Assembly: GCA_035298385.1 (NCBI GenBank)
Contig: DATGYC010000097.1
Span: forward strand, 1-48,219
DNA: 48,219 bases
Direction of reading: 5' to 3'
From: DATGYC01 sp035298385
GTDB taxonomy: Bacteria; Bacillota; Sulfobacillia; Symbiobacteriales; Symbiobacteriaceae
Shown here: piece after piece, positions 7,652 to 15,845 of the stretch
How the letters are laid out: each line of letters begins with the position of its first letter
Numbering within the stretch: the stretch's first letter is position 1
The notes under the pieces: model-generated
Database searches by the model: none
The model's input: the letters and a program-made list of their open reading frames with translations, nothing else
What the model was told of the DNA's origin: nothing
Program-made: the position numbers and the translations under genes

Positions 7652-8846
7652 CCAGCAGACCTCCCAGGTAGCGCTCCACAACGGCCAGGTAGTAACCGAT
7701 CCCCGTCTCGATGCAGCGCTCATCGATCATCAGCTTGCTAGTGTGCAGCCCGGGAGCGCTTTGAATACCTGGGGTCGTGGAACCAAGGCGGATAAAGGTC
7801 CCGGGAACCTTCTCCAGATAGAAGGCGAAGTCCTCGCCGCCCATCGTAGCGGGCATCTCCGTGACCTGCTCCGGCCCAAAGGCCCAGAGGGCCGCCTTGG
7901 TCGCCTCCTCTGTCTCCTTGACCGAGTTGACCAGCGGCGGGTAGCCGTTCCCGTAATGGAAGTCATAGGTGGCGCCAGCCGCCTCGCAGACGCCGCGCAC
8001 GACCGCCTCGATCCGCTGGGGCATCAGCTTGCGCAGGGCGGGATCCATCGTCCGGACGGTGCCGCCAAAGGTGACCTCGTCCGGGATGACGTTGCCGGCC
8101 GAGCCGCCCTTGATCCAGCCGATCGTGATCACGCCCTGCTGGAAGGGTCCGACGTTGCGGGCAACGATCTGCTGCAGCAGGGTGATGCACTGGGCGGCGG
8201 TCATGATCGGGTCAATGCAGAGGTGCGGATAGGCGCCGTGGCCACCCTTGCCCTTGATCGTAATCCGAATCTCATCCGGGGCGGCGAGGCGGGGACCGGC
8301 GCCCAGACCGATCAGACCGGTCGGGAAGAGCGGGAAGACGTGGATGCCAAAGATGTGGTCGACGGTCGGGTTCTCCAGGACGCCATCCGCGATCATCAGG
8401 GAGGCGCCGCCGGGATCCTTCTCCTCGCCGGGCTGGAAGATGAAGACGACGGTGCCGGCCAGGTCTGCGGCCCGGTCCTTCAGCGTCTTGGCGGTGCCAA
8501 GCAGGATCGCCGTGTGGGCATCATGACCGCAGGCGTGCATAACACCTGGGTTCTCGGAGGCGAAGTCGAGGCCGGTCTCCTCCGTGATCGGGAGGGCGTC
8601 GATATCGGCGCGCAAGGCGATCGTCGGGCCGGGCTTGGCGCCCTGCAGGACCGCCTTGATCCCGAAGCCACCAATCCCGGTCTGGGGCTCATAACCCAGC
8701 TTGCGCAGCTCCGCTTCAATGTAGGCCGAACTCTCCTTCTCCTGGAAGGAGAGCTCGGGGTGTCGGTGCAGATGACGACGAGCCTCTACCGCATAATCAA
8801 AGGCCGCCTTGGCCTGAGTGCGAATCTGTTCAGGGGTCATGGCCAT
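7644..8846 (-). CDS. M20 family metal-dependent amidohydrolase, copy 1
   Basis: Peptidase M20D-type amidohydrolase (hippurate, N-acyl amino acid or IAA-amino acid hydrolase group). Visible metal and active-site motifs are RRHLHRHPELSFQE, MHACGHDAHTAIL, QPGEEKDPGGA, FGIHVFP and GGEDFAFYLEKVPG; a dimerisation domain sits in the middle (KGKGGHGAYPHLCIDP). It has 400 residues. ATG 8846 has AAGGAGG 8 bases upstream. Substrate cannot be read from sequence. It heads a unit running into nadE and the JAMM genes. Confidence 0.93.
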   Translation of the reverse strand: MAMTPEQIRTQAKAAFDYAVEARRHLHRHPELSFQEKESSAYIEAELRKLGYEPQTGIGGFGIKAVLQGAKPGPTIALRADIDALPITEETGLDFASENPGVMHACGHDAHTAILLGTAKTLKDRAADLAGTVVFIFQPGEEKDPGGASLMIADGVLENPTVDHIFGIHVFPLFPTGLIGLGAGPRLAAPDEIRITIKGKGGHGAYPHLCIDPIMTAAQCITLLQQIVARNVGPFQQGVITIGWIKGGSAGNVIPDEVTFGGTVRTMDPALRKLMPQRIEAVVRGVCEAAGATYDFHYGNGYPPLVNSVKETEEATKAALWAFGPEQVTEMPATMGGEDFAFYLEKVPGTFIRLGSTTPGIQSAPGLHTSKLMIDERCIETGIGYYLAVVERYLGGLLDA

Positions 8847-8960
8847 TGGACTCTCCTCCTTGTGGGGCGATGGGCATAATCTCTGTAGAAATACCGCTTA
8901 ACGGAAGAGGATTCCTGCCCCTCTGTCAGTTTCTAGCTTTCCCACGACAGGAATTCAGCA

Positions 8961-8988
8961 AGAGACCCCGCCCGTTGGCGGGGTCTCT
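8961..8988 (-). terminator. Hairpin between the two amidohydrolase genes
   Basis: A 12-bp perfect stem (8961-8972 with 8977-8988, loop CGTT) stands 9 bases beyond the stop of the downstream amidohydrolase. The U-run is short. Confidence 0.7.
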
Positions 8989-8997
8989 CGGTTGTGG

Positions 8998-10185
8998 TTA
9001 GGCCAGGTAGTGCTGGATCAGGCCGAGGTAGTAGGCGACGCCATGGCGCATCGCAGCCTCATCCAAGAACAGGCGGCTGGTGTGCAGGCCGTAGACCTCT
9101 CCCTCCCCTGCGGGACGGGCGCCCAGGAGCCCGAAGGAGCCTGGCACCTGTTCCAGATAGAAGGAGAAGTCCTCACCACCCATCACCGGGAGCATCAGAC
9201 CAACCTGGTCGAGACCCAAGACCGTCTGAGCGGCAGACCGTGCGACCGCTGTCTCGGCCTCGGTGTTGACGACCGGCGGGTAGCCGTGCTGGTACTCGAG
9301 GGTGTAGGTTGTCCCGACGCTCTCACAGACCCCTCTGACCACCGCCTCGATCCGGCCCGGGATGATCGCCCGGACTGCCGGATCAAGGGAGCGGACGGTG
9401 CCGACGAGCTCAACCTCATCCGGGATCACGTTGTCGGCCTTCCCGCCGTGGACCGTGCTAATCCCGATCACGGCTTGCTGGAAGGGCGAGAGGTTCCGGG
9501 AGACCACCTGCTGCATCTGGACGATCACGTGGCCAGCGGCCAGCACCGGATCGATCGCTTCATGTGGAAAAGCGGCATGACCGCCCTTGCCTCGAATCAC
9601 AATGCGGAAGGAGTCCGGGGCCGCCATCACGGGCCCACTGCCGAACTCCATCTGCCCGACGGGCAGGGAGGGTATCACGTGCAGGCCGAAGATCGCCTCG
9701 ACGTTCGGGTTCTGCAGGGCGCCCGCCTCAATCATCAGCTTGGCACCGCCGGGAAGGGACTCCTCGGCCGGCTGGAAGAGGAAGACCAGGTTCCCAGTCA
9801 ACTCCCCGGCCCAAGCCTTGACCGCCTTCGCAGTGGCGAGCAGGGTCGCCGTGTGCATGTCGTGCCCGCAGGCGTGCATAACGCCCGGGTTCCGGGAGGC
9901 GAAGGGGAGCCCCGTCTCCTCGTGGATGGGGAGGGCGTCCATGTCAGCTCGGAGGGCGATCGTCGGGCCGGGGCGGGCGCCCCGCACGACCAGCCGGACT
10001 CCGTGTCCGCCGACGCCCGTCTCTGGTTCGTAGCCCATCGCACGGAGTTCAGCGGCAACGAAGGCCGAGGTCTCCTGCTCGTGGAAGGAGAGTTCGGGGT
10101 TCTGGTGGAGGTGACGACGGGCAGAGACAGCATAGGCGTGAACGCCAGCAGCCAACTGGCGGAGCTCTTCAGGGGTCTGCGCCAT
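8998..10185 (-). CDS. M20 family metal-dependent amidohydrolase, copy 2
   Basis: A paralogue of the neighbouring M20 gene, 395 residues, with the same motif series: RRHLHQNPELSFHEQE, MHACGHDMHTATLL, QPAEESLPGGA, FGLHVIPSLP and GGEDFSFYLEQVPG. It was probably created by tandem duplication. ATG 10185 is preceded by AAGGAGGAG. The two copies differ around the dimerisation domain and in the N-terminal 20 residues, which leaves room for different substrates. The upstream region contains a GGCAGGGATC element shared with copy 1. Confidence 0.93.
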   Translation of the reverse strand: MAQTPEELRQLAAGVHAYAVSARRHLHQNPELSFHEQETSAFVAAELRAMGYEPETGVGGHGVRLVVRGARPGPTIALRADMDALPIHEETGLPFASRNPGVMHACGHDMHTATLLATAKAVKAWAGELTGNLVFLFQPAEESLPGGAKLMIEAGALQNPNVEAIFGLHVIPSLPVGQMEFGSGPVMAAPDSFRIVIRGKGGHAAFPHEAIDPVLAAGHVIVQMQQVVSRNLSPFQQAVIGISTVHGGKADNVIPDEVELVGTVRSLDPAVRAIIPGRIEAVVRGVCESVGTTYTLEYQHGYPPVVNTEAETAVARSAAQTVLGLDQVGLMLPVMGGEDFSFYLEQVPGSFGLLGARPAGEGEVYGLHTSRLFLDEAAMRHGVAYYLGLIQHYLA

Positions 10186-10257
10186 GTGGGACTCCTCCTT
10201 CGTAACAAAAACATTTCTACCTCTAAAATACTATGTAACGAAGGAGATCCCTGCCGC

Positions 10258-11295
10258 TCACGGCGATTCGGCTCGCCAAGCTGCCCCCGCAATCGCCTCG
10301 ATCGTCCCGTCTACCGTCCGGTGGTCGCCGCCGTAGGTCATAACCACCAGGATGTACGGGCGCTCCGACCAAATGATCGCCCCATCATGCTCATAGGGCG
10401 GGAAGGTGCCGAACTTATGCGTCACCAGATCAGACCTGGGGGTCCCGGCTTGAATCCGGCCCTGGTAGGTTCCCCGCCGCAGGGGGCTGAGCAGGTTCTC
10501 CGCCAGTGCAGGCTTCGCCTGCTTCATCTGCCAAAGGGCGAGCCACCAGGCGGCCTCATCCTGGGCCGTGACCGGGGTAGAGCCCTCCTCGGTTCGGGTC
10601 ACCATGCCGCCCAGCGCCTCGGTGCAGCGGGCGAGTCCGTCCCAGGTCAGAGTACGGGCGAGCATCTTGACCGCCACGTTGTTCGAGGAGATGAGGGAGC
10701 GATCGACTAGGTTGCGGACCGGGTAGAGTCCGCCATAGGGCGCCGTGGCGAAGCCACCCTGCCCAACCGTATCGTCGTCCGCCGGCGTGAACGTGACCAG
10801 GCTCTCCCACGTCAACTCCCCGCGATCGATCGCCTGGGCGGTGCAGAGGGTGACCGGGAGCTTGAAGGTCGAGGCCGGCAGGTAGCGATCGTGCGGCCGG
10901 AACTCGTAGCGGACGCCCGACTCCAGGTCGATCGCCACGACGCTGAGGCGCCCCGCAAAGCTCCCCGCAATCTCTCGAACCGCCTGGTCCAGGGGCGCCC
11001 AGGGCGCCGGAACCACCCCTGGCTCGGGCCGGAGCGGCTCGATCGGGCGCAGGGCCGGCGCCGCCCCCTCCCAGGTAGACCGGTCCCAGATCGCCCGTTC
11101 CTGGGCTACCACTTGATGTTCGACCACCTGTTCCGCCCGGAGCGCTGCCCTCTCCTCGACCAGGGCGCCCCTTACGGGCTCGTTGGGTGGCGCCGAACGA
11201 ACCGTGGTGAATCGGACAGCCACGACGCCCGCCGTGGTAGCCGCGACCAGCCCAGCCAGACTACAGCCCAGAATCACTACCCGCCATAGACGCAT
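10258..11295 (-). CDS. Beta-lactamase-fold serine hydrolase, exported
   Basis: Penicillin-binding-like hydrolase of the class A beta-lactamase superfamily. A signal or anchor segment covers about 6-27. The catalytic motifs are S142-T-F-K145, S204-N-N206 (the SDN equivalent) and K294-F-G296 (the KTG equivalent). The canonical class A Omega-loop ExxLN is not evident, so a peptidoglycan carboxypeptidase-like or non-lactamase role is as likely as resistance. Residues 55-100 form a charged, Pro-rich linker. ATG 11295 has GGAGGG 9 bases upstream and gives 345 residues. Confidence 0.85.
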   Translation of the reverse strand: MRLWRVVILGCSLAGLVAATTAGVVAVRFTTVRSAPPNEPVRGALVEERAALRAEQVVEHQVVAQERAIWDRSTWEGAAPALRPIEPLRPEPGVVPAPWAPLDQAVREIAGSFAGRLSVVAIDLESGVRYEFRPHDRYLPASTFKLPVTLCTAQAIDRGELTWESLVTFTPADDDTVGQGGFATAPYGGLYPVRNLVDRSLISSNNVAVKMLARTLTWDGLARCTEALGGMVTRTEEGSTPVTAQDEAAWWLALWQMKQAKPALAENLLSPLRRGTYQGRIQAGTPRSDLVTHKFGTFPPYEHDGAIIWSERPYILVVMTYGGDHRTVDGTIEAIAGAAWRAESP

Positions 11296-11409
11296 GATTT
11301 CGCACCCTCCTCGAGATCCCACGTATGATCTACGCTACGAGAGGACGGCAAAAGACCAAGAGTAGAGACAAACCGCCCCGCGCCGATGGAACTGGCACGG
11401 AGCGGTTCT

Positions 11410-12249
11410 TTATGCCTGGGGGGCGCCCAGCAGTGGCTGATACATCATCACAGCATGATTCTCGGTCACGAACTGATCATCGGTCTGCCGGCCGTCCTGA
11501 GTCAAGACCCGGCGTCGCAAGAGGTTGTGACGAGTGTAGCCCCCCCACGCCTCCCCGACGATCTCATGGGCGGCCTCATAGACCTGGTACTGCCTATCAC
11601 TCGGCTGGTCCGACCGCCACTCACCCACCAGTTCGGTATCGGTCAGATAGACGTGCAGCACGAAGGTCCCGCTCGTCTCATTGCGAATCTGCAGGTCTAC
11701 ATAGTTGTAGGCACAGGTCGCGCCACTGCCGAAGGGCAGGACCCGATTCGAATCGGGGAAGACATCATAGTTGTGTCGCCACCGCTCGACGACGGTCAAC
11801 GGCGTATGTAGCGTCATCCAGTAGATCAGGTTGGAGAGTTGGCAAAGCCCACCGCCCACCTCCGCCTTGAGTTCCCCATTATGCAGGACAAGTCCCGGCA
11901 GAAAACCGCGCCGGGCGGTCGGATTGCCGATCAAACGCCAGTAGGAGAAGGTCTCCCCCGGGGCAAGGCGGATCCTGTCCACACAGCTCGTTGCAATCTG
12001 CAAGTTGGTCACCTTGTTCTGCTGCAGCCACATATCGACGTTCTTCAGCCGTCGTAGTAGCGGGGTGCGATGCTGGAAGATCACATGCGGAACTGCCGCT
12101 AGCTCCGTCCGGTTTATGGCCCAAGCCCGGCCAGGTTGGTGCCACGTCAGCCAGCGCCTGAAGCGAAAGTAGCTTCGGCCTAGGGCCATTCGTAGGGCAG
12201 AGCGGTGGACCGGTTTGCGTGTCGGCATCGTCCCCATGGTCCTGGTCAT
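11410..12249 (-). CDS. VanW family protein
   Basis: Contains the VanW domain signature PGETFSYWRLIGNPTARRG followed by VGGGLCQLSNLIYW and HNYDVFP. The domain is common in Firmicutes (vancomycin-resistance accessory and YoaR-like proteins), but its biochemical role is unknown. No signal peptide is evident; the N-terminus is strongly basic. The start is uncertain: AAGGAG lies directly against ATG 12249 and 12 bases before ATG 12237; a TTG at 12261 is also possible. It is a single gene between the hydrolase and the cysK terminator. Confidence 0.85.
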   Translation of the reverse strand: MTRTMGTMPTRKPVHRSALRMALGRSYFRFRRWLTWHQPGRAWAINRTELAAVPHVIFQHRTPLLRRLKNVDMWLQQNKVTNLQIATSCVDRIRLAPGETFSYWRLIGNPTARRGFLPGLVLHNGELKAEVGGGLCQLSNLIYWMTLHTPLTVVERWRHNYDVFPDSNRVLPFGSGATCAYNYVDLQIRNETSGTFVLHVYLTDTELVGEWRSDQPSDRQYQVYEAAHEIVGEAWGGYTRHNLLRRRVLTQDGRQTDDQFVTENHAVMMYQPLLGAPQA

Positions 12250-12323
12250 CTCCTTGTACAACTCAATCCCATAAGGTGAGACGACGCGGACTCTTTGAAT
12301 GTTCCACCGATCATGCGCACAAG

Positions 12324-12357
12324 TAAAGAACCCCCGTAGCCCAAGCTACGGGGGTTC
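12324..12357 (-). terminator. Rho-independent terminator of cysK
   Basis: A 13-bp perfect stem (12328-12340 with 12345-12357, loop CCAA) is followed on the minus strand by TTTACTT. It lies 14 bases after the cysK stop. Confidence 0.88.
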
Positions 12358-12371
12358 CCAATGAGCCATTC

Positions 12372-13307
12372 CTATACCTGGATATCAGCGAAGAGGACCG
12401 AGGAGAGGTACCGCTCACCGGTCGAGGCGAGGACGACGACGATCGTCTTGCCCGCGTTCTCCGGCTTCTTGGCCAGTTCCACGGCGGCGTACGCCGTAGC
12501 GCCGGAGGAGATCCCGCAGAGGATGCCCTCTTCACGCGCTAGGCGTCGAGCGAAGGCGACGGCCTGATCCGAGTTGACGTGGAAGACCTCATCGATCACT
12601 TCGGTATTCAGGTTCTTCGGGATGAAGCCCGCACCGATGCCCTGGATCTTGTGCGGAGAGTGCTTGCCACCCGCGATCACCGGGGACTCGGTCGGCTCCA
12701 CCGCGACGACCTTGAAATCGGGCTTGCGAGACTTGATCATCTCGCCAACACCGGTGATGGTGCCGCCGGTACCCACGCCAGCGACGAAGATGTCGACGTT
12801 GCCGTCGGTGTCGCGCCAGATCTCCTCAGCCGTGGTGTTGCGATGGACCTCGGGGTTGGAGGGGTTCTCAAACTGCTGGGGGATCCAGCTGTTCGGGATC
12901 TGAGCGGCGATCTCCTGGGCCTTGGCGATGGCAGCGTTCATGCCCTCGGCGCCCGGGGTGAGCACCAGTTCCGCCCCGTAGGCCTTCATGAGCTTCCGGC
13001 GCTCAACCGTGAAGGTGTCGGGCATGACGATGATGCACTTGTAGCCCTTCGCCGCCGCTACGAAGGAGAGGGCGATACCGGTGTTGCCGGAGGTCGGCTC
13101 GATGATGGTCGTCTCCGCGTTGATCAGGCCCGCCTTCTCCGCCGCCTCGATCATGTTCAGGCCGATCCGGTCCTTGACGGAGCCCCCGGGGTTGAAGTAC
13201 TCCAGCTTGACCAGAACGGTCGCCTTCGCTCCCTCTGCCACCCGGTTCAGCTTGACCAACGGGGTGTTGCCAATCGTCTGGGCAATGTTCTCATAGATCC
13301 GCGCCAT
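12372..13307 (-). CDS. cysK: Cysteine synthase (O-acetylserine sulfhydrylase)
   Basis: PLP enzyme making cysteine from O-acetylserine (or a related acceptor) and a sulfide donor. The PLP lysine is K45 in NPGGSVKDR; the asparagine/substrate loop is EPTSGNTGIAL; the phosphate-binding glycine loop is GVGTGGTITGVG; and GISSGA lies near the C-terminus. It has 311 residues. AAAGGAGG stands 9 bases before ATG 13307; a TTG nine bases earlier would overlap that site. CysM-type enzymes that use protein thiocarboxylates look similar, and the neighbouring E1-like genes make that possibility relevant. Confidence 0.95.
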   Translation of the reverse strand: MARIYENIAQTIGNTPLVKLNRVAEGAKATVLVKLEYFNPGGSVKDRIGLNMIEAAEKAGLINAETTIIEPTSGNTGIALSFVAAAKGYKCIIVMPDTFTVERRKLMKAYGAELVLTPGAEGMNAAIAKAQEIAAQIPNSWIPQQFENPSNPEVHRNTTAEEIWRDTDGNVDIFVAGVGTGGTITGVGEMIKSRKPDFKVVAVEPTESPVIAGGKHSPHKIQGIGAGFIPKNLNTEVIDEVFHVNSDQAVAFARRLAREEGILCGISSGATAYAAVELAKKPENAGKTIVVVLASTGERYLSSVLFADIQV

Positions 13308-13325
13308 CAGAGCCAACCTCCTTTA

Positions 13326-13375
13326 TTTCCGATAAAACCGATCGGAAAAAGCAATGCGTTGCTGCCCCAATTATA
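13326..13375 (-). promoter_or_regulatory. cysK promoter region with palindromic operator candidate
   Basis: A perfect TATAAT -10 lies on the minus strand at 13375-13370; the -35 is poor. Downstream, in the expected leader, TTTCCGAT (13326-13333) and ATCGGAAA (13341-13348) form an 8-bp inverted repeat with a 7-base gap. This suggests a repressor site just upstream of the ribosome site. Confidence 0.55.
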
Positions 13376-13395
13376 CGCGCGGTTTTCCAATCTGG

Positions 13396-14124
13396 CTAGG
13401 CCTTTTCTGTTTTGTGAACACAATTTTCTCCCCATGCAAACTCGTGGACCGTCGCGTCCCACCCATCCCAGCGCAGGATGCGTCCCGCGAGGCCCTCCCC
13501 TACGCCTAGGAGGCGTTTGAGCACCTCGGCCGCCGCCATGGTCCCCACCACCCCAGCGGCCGGAGCGACCGCCCCATCGCCCTCCTCTTGGTAGAGGCCG
13601 GCGAGTAGCCGAAGCCGCTCGGGCATGCAGCCAAAACACGGACCGTCTGGGGCGATCACGGTCACAGCCCCCTCGCCACGATGAGCGGCGGTCAGGACGA
13701 CAGGGATCCCGAGCCGTTCGGCCTCCTGGATGATCGCCTCCCAAGGTCCATTGGCCAGGAGGATGGCGTCAAAGGCCGCAAGGCCCATCAGCAGATCAGT
13801 CTCGCGGTCAAGGACGGTTAGCTCCCCTTCCTGGTAGAGCCGAGCCAGCGTAAAGGCAGCCGAACGGGCCCGGGCCATCCCGATGCGCTCCTGGGCGTGC
13901 ACGACAGAGCCGGCCAGGTCGCCCGAGCTGACGACGCCATCGTCCCAGAGCGTCATGGCCCCGATCCCTGCCGCCTTCAAGTAGAGGGCGGCACTGGAGC
14001 CTGCCGATCCGAGGCCGGCGACCAGGACGTGGGCGCCCTTCAGGCGCTTCTGCCCGCGCCCGCCGACCTCCCGAAGGATGATATGCCGACTGAACCGAAG
14101 GATCTCGGACTCGGAGAGGCTCAT
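13396..14124 (-). CDS. Degenerate E1-like (ThiF/MoeB-fold) protein
   Basis: Rossmann-fold E1-like protein, 242 residues. It keeps the N-terminal arm typical of MoeB/ThiF (R10-F-S-R13, then a GQKRLK-like turn) and the nucleotide loop G37-L-G-S-A-G42. Residues needed for adenylation are altered: the positions equal to N53, R56 and Q57 of its neighbour are D69, G72 and S73; the neighbour's D113 aligns with N125; and its catalytic C170 has no counterpart (GAVAPAAG). One zinc pair remains (C163, C166) and the second is reduced to C235. The gene overlaps the active E1-like gene by ATGA. It is probably a structural partner rather than an enzyme. Confidence 0.85.
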   Translation of the reverse strand: MSLSESEILRFSRHIILREVGGRGQKRLKGAHVLVAGLGSAGSSAALYLKAAGIGAMTLWDDGVVSSGDLAGSVVHAQERIGMARARSAAFTLARLYQEGELTVLDRETDLLMGLAAFDAILLANGPWEAIIQEAERLGIPVVLTAAHRGEGAVTVIAPDGPCFGCMPERLRLLAGLYQEEGDGAVAPAAGVVGTMAAAEVLKRLLGVGEGLAGRILRWDGWDATVHEFAWGENCVHKTEKA

Positions 14125-14876
14125 CCTAACATCCCTCCGCAGAACTGTTCGTAGTCGATCAGCTTGGTCAGGGTCGGGTTTGGCCCGCAGAGTGGACAGT
14201 CGAGTCGGGGGCGAAGGCGTAGCTCTCCCCACTCCTGCCAGAGGGCGTTATAGGTTAGGACGCGCCCTTGCAACGGGGCGCCCCGCCCCAGCAACCACTT
14301 GATCGCCTCCATCGCCATGACGGAGCCGATCGTCCCGGGCAGGATGCCGATCACCCCGGCCTCCGCACAGGAGGGAACCGACCCCGGCGGCGGGGGCTCC
14401 GGATGCAGGCACCGGTAGCAGGGGCCTCCAGTAGCGAAGACGGAGACCTGTCCGTCCCAGCGGGAGATCGAGCCATGGACGAGTGGCTTGCCGGTCAGGA
14501 ACGCCGCATCATTAGCCAAGTACCGGGTGGCGAAGTTGTCGCTCCCGTCAACGATCAGATCAACCGTGCGGAAGAGGTCCAAGGCATTAGATGAGGTGAG
14601 CGGCTCCTTGATCAAATCAAGTTGAAGCTCGGGGCGAATCGACCAGAGCTTCGCGGCTGCACTCTCGATCTTAGGGCGCCCCACGTCCGGGTCCCCATGT
14701 GCTACCTGCCTTTGTAGATTGGAGAGATCGACCTCATCCGGGTCGCAAAGCCCCAGGCGTCCTACCCCCGCCGCCGCCAACTGCAGGGCGATCGGAGAGC
14801 CCAGTCCGCCCAGACCGATCAGGAGCACCGAGGCGTTCTGCAGACGGGCTCTCTCTGCCAGCGAGAATCCAGTCAT
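14121..14876 (-). CDS. E1-like adenylyltransferase (MoeB/ThiF/HesA family)
   Basis: Predicted to adenylate the C-terminus of a ubiquitin-like sulfur carrier (ThiS, MoaD or CysO type). The nucleotide loop is G21-L-G-G-L-G26, the ribose-binding residue D45, adenylation residues N53, R56, Q57, K69 and D113, catalytic cysteine C170 (SVPSCAEAG), and a zinc site C153/C156 with C227/C230. It has 251 residues but begins almost at the first beta strand: the usual N-terminal RYSRQ arm is missing, and an in-frame TAA just before ATG 14876 excludes a longer start. No rhodanese domain is present. It is translationally coupled to the degenerate partner. Confidence 0.92.
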   Translation of the reverse strand: MTGFSLAERARLQNASVLLIGLGGLGSPIALQLAAAGVGRLGLCDPDEVDLSNLQRQVAHGDPDVGRPKIESAAAKLWSIRPELQLDLIKEPLTSSNALDLFRTVDLIVDGSDNFATRYLANDAAFLTGKPLVHGSISRWDGQVSVFATGGPCYRCLHPEPPPPGSVPSCAEAGVIGILPGTIGSVMAMEAIKWLLGRGAPLQGRVLTYNALWQEWGELRLRPRLDCPLCGPNPTLTKLIDYEQFCGGMLG

Positions 14877-14979
14877 AGATTACCAATTCCTTCCAATCGA
14901 GTCAAGGTGGCGGAGAGCCATTAAGGTAAGGATGATTCTACCACAGGGCACACCGGTTCACCTTCTGACCAAGCGGAAA

Positions 14980-15007
14980 GCGCCCCGACCATCGTGGATA
15001 GGGGCGC
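14980..15007 (-). terminator. Hairpin after yunB
   Basis: GCGCCCC/GGGGCGC arms (14980-14986 with 15001-15007) are followed by TTTCC on the minus strand, a few bases after the yunB stop. Confidence 0.5.
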
Positions 15008-15009
15008 CC

Positions 15010-15702
15010 TCAGTGGCCCGTCTGCTTGGCCGGCTCCACCGGCAGGGTAACACCCCCCAATGGACCGCTCACAAAGGAGCTAGGGACAGGACCAACGATG
15101 ACTGTATCCGTAATCGGTACATTCCCGATGATCGTCATCTCCCTAGCCGTAATCGGCAGGACGACCCGGACTGTTACATCCGCCTCGAGCCAGATCCGAT
15201 GGCGGGTCTGGTTGATCCCGGCTACGGAGAACTCCTGCTTCAGGTCGGTATTGATCGATCCCGTGTGGGTCAGTTCGACCGGGATGACGGGCCCGGTGCC
15301 GGCCAGGAAGCGGAACCCTGTCAGGTCGCCCAGCGGGATGCCGAAACTCTTGCCGACCAAGTTGTTAAACTCATTGGCGACGGCCTCCGCCCCCCGGGCC
15401 GCAACCTCATTCACCTTCGCTGTGTTGATCCGATAGGCAGCGATCCGCCCATCTACATCCTTCTCAAAGACGACGAGTTCCGCCGGGTCGGCGATTCGAT
15501 TGACCCGCCCCATAACCAGCTTGTCGATAGCGTCGATCGCCCGACGACGGGCCTCCTGTTCGGCGATGGTCATCAGGGCGCCCGTCGCCGTGCGGTCTGC
15601 GACCCAGACCAGGAGTAACAGACCAAGGAGAATCAGCCCCAACCCTCGCATCGGCCGAAAGCTGCGCACTCGTAACGACCGCCGCTTCCGGTAGCCACGC
15701 AT
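15010..15702 (-). CDS. yunB: Sporulation protein YunB
   Basis: Resembles YunB, a mother-cell sporulation protein of Bacillus whose loss impairs sporulation. It has a very basic N-terminus (RGYRKRRSLRVRSFRP), one membrane segment at about 19-36, and an extracytoplasmic domain with the family blocks VMGRVNRIADPAELV, FGIPLGDLTGF and VELTHTGSINTDLKQEFS. ATG 15702 with GGGAGGT 7 bases before it gives 230 residues, against 254 in B. subtilis. It is one of the best signs that the host makes endospores. Confidence 0.88.
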   Translation of the reverse strand: MRGYRKRRSLRVRSFRPMRGLGLILLGLLLLVWVADRTATGALMTIAEQEARRRAIDAIDKLVMGRVNRIADPAELVVFEKDVDGRIAAYRINTAKVNEVAARGAEAVANEFNNLVGKSFGIPLGDLTGFRFLAGTGPVIPVELTHTGSINTDLKQEFSVAGINQTRHRIWLEADVTVRVVLPITAREMTIIGNVPITDTVIVGPVPSSFVSGPLGGVTLPVEPAKQTGH

Positions 15703-15761
15703 GGGGCTCACCTCCCTCCCTGTACCGTATGGGGAGAGAGGCTTGGGTATGAGGCGGTGGG

Positions 15762-15803
15762 CAACCTCCGAGGATGTTGCGATTTTAGCTCCGCAGGAGG
15801 TTG
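15762..15803. repeat. Hairpin with GATTTTAGC repeat between tyrS and yunB
   Basis: CAACCTCC (15762-15769) pairs with GGAGGTTG (15796-15803). Inside it, 15779-15798 reads GCGATTTTAGCTCCGCAGGA, matching 17 of 20 bases at 20415-20434. Function is unknown. Confidence 0.4.
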
Positions 15804-15811
15804 TCCACCGG

Positions 15812-15840
15812 AAAGGCGTCCTCGGCTTGCGAGGGCGCCC
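15812..15840 (-). terminator. Terminator of tyrS
   Basis: A 10-bp stem (15815-15824 with 15830-15839, one G-U pair) lies directly after the tyrS stop and is followed on the minus strand by TTTCC. Confidence 0.65.
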
Positions 15841-15845
15841 AACTA

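Noticed and set aside
7743..8879. 378-codon plus-strand frame opposite the first amidohydrolase
   Set aside because: Shadow of codon bias; the minus strand has clear M20 metal-binding motifs.
8992..10710. 572-codon open frame on the plus strand opposite the M20 and beta-lactamase-fold genes
   Set aside because: Spans two real minus-strand genes and their intergenic gap, has no ribosome site and no recognisable domain.
10258..11295. Confident call as an antibiotic-resistance class A beta-lactamase
   Set aside because: SxxK, SxN and KxG are present, but the Omega-loop ExxLN needed for deacylation is not evident.
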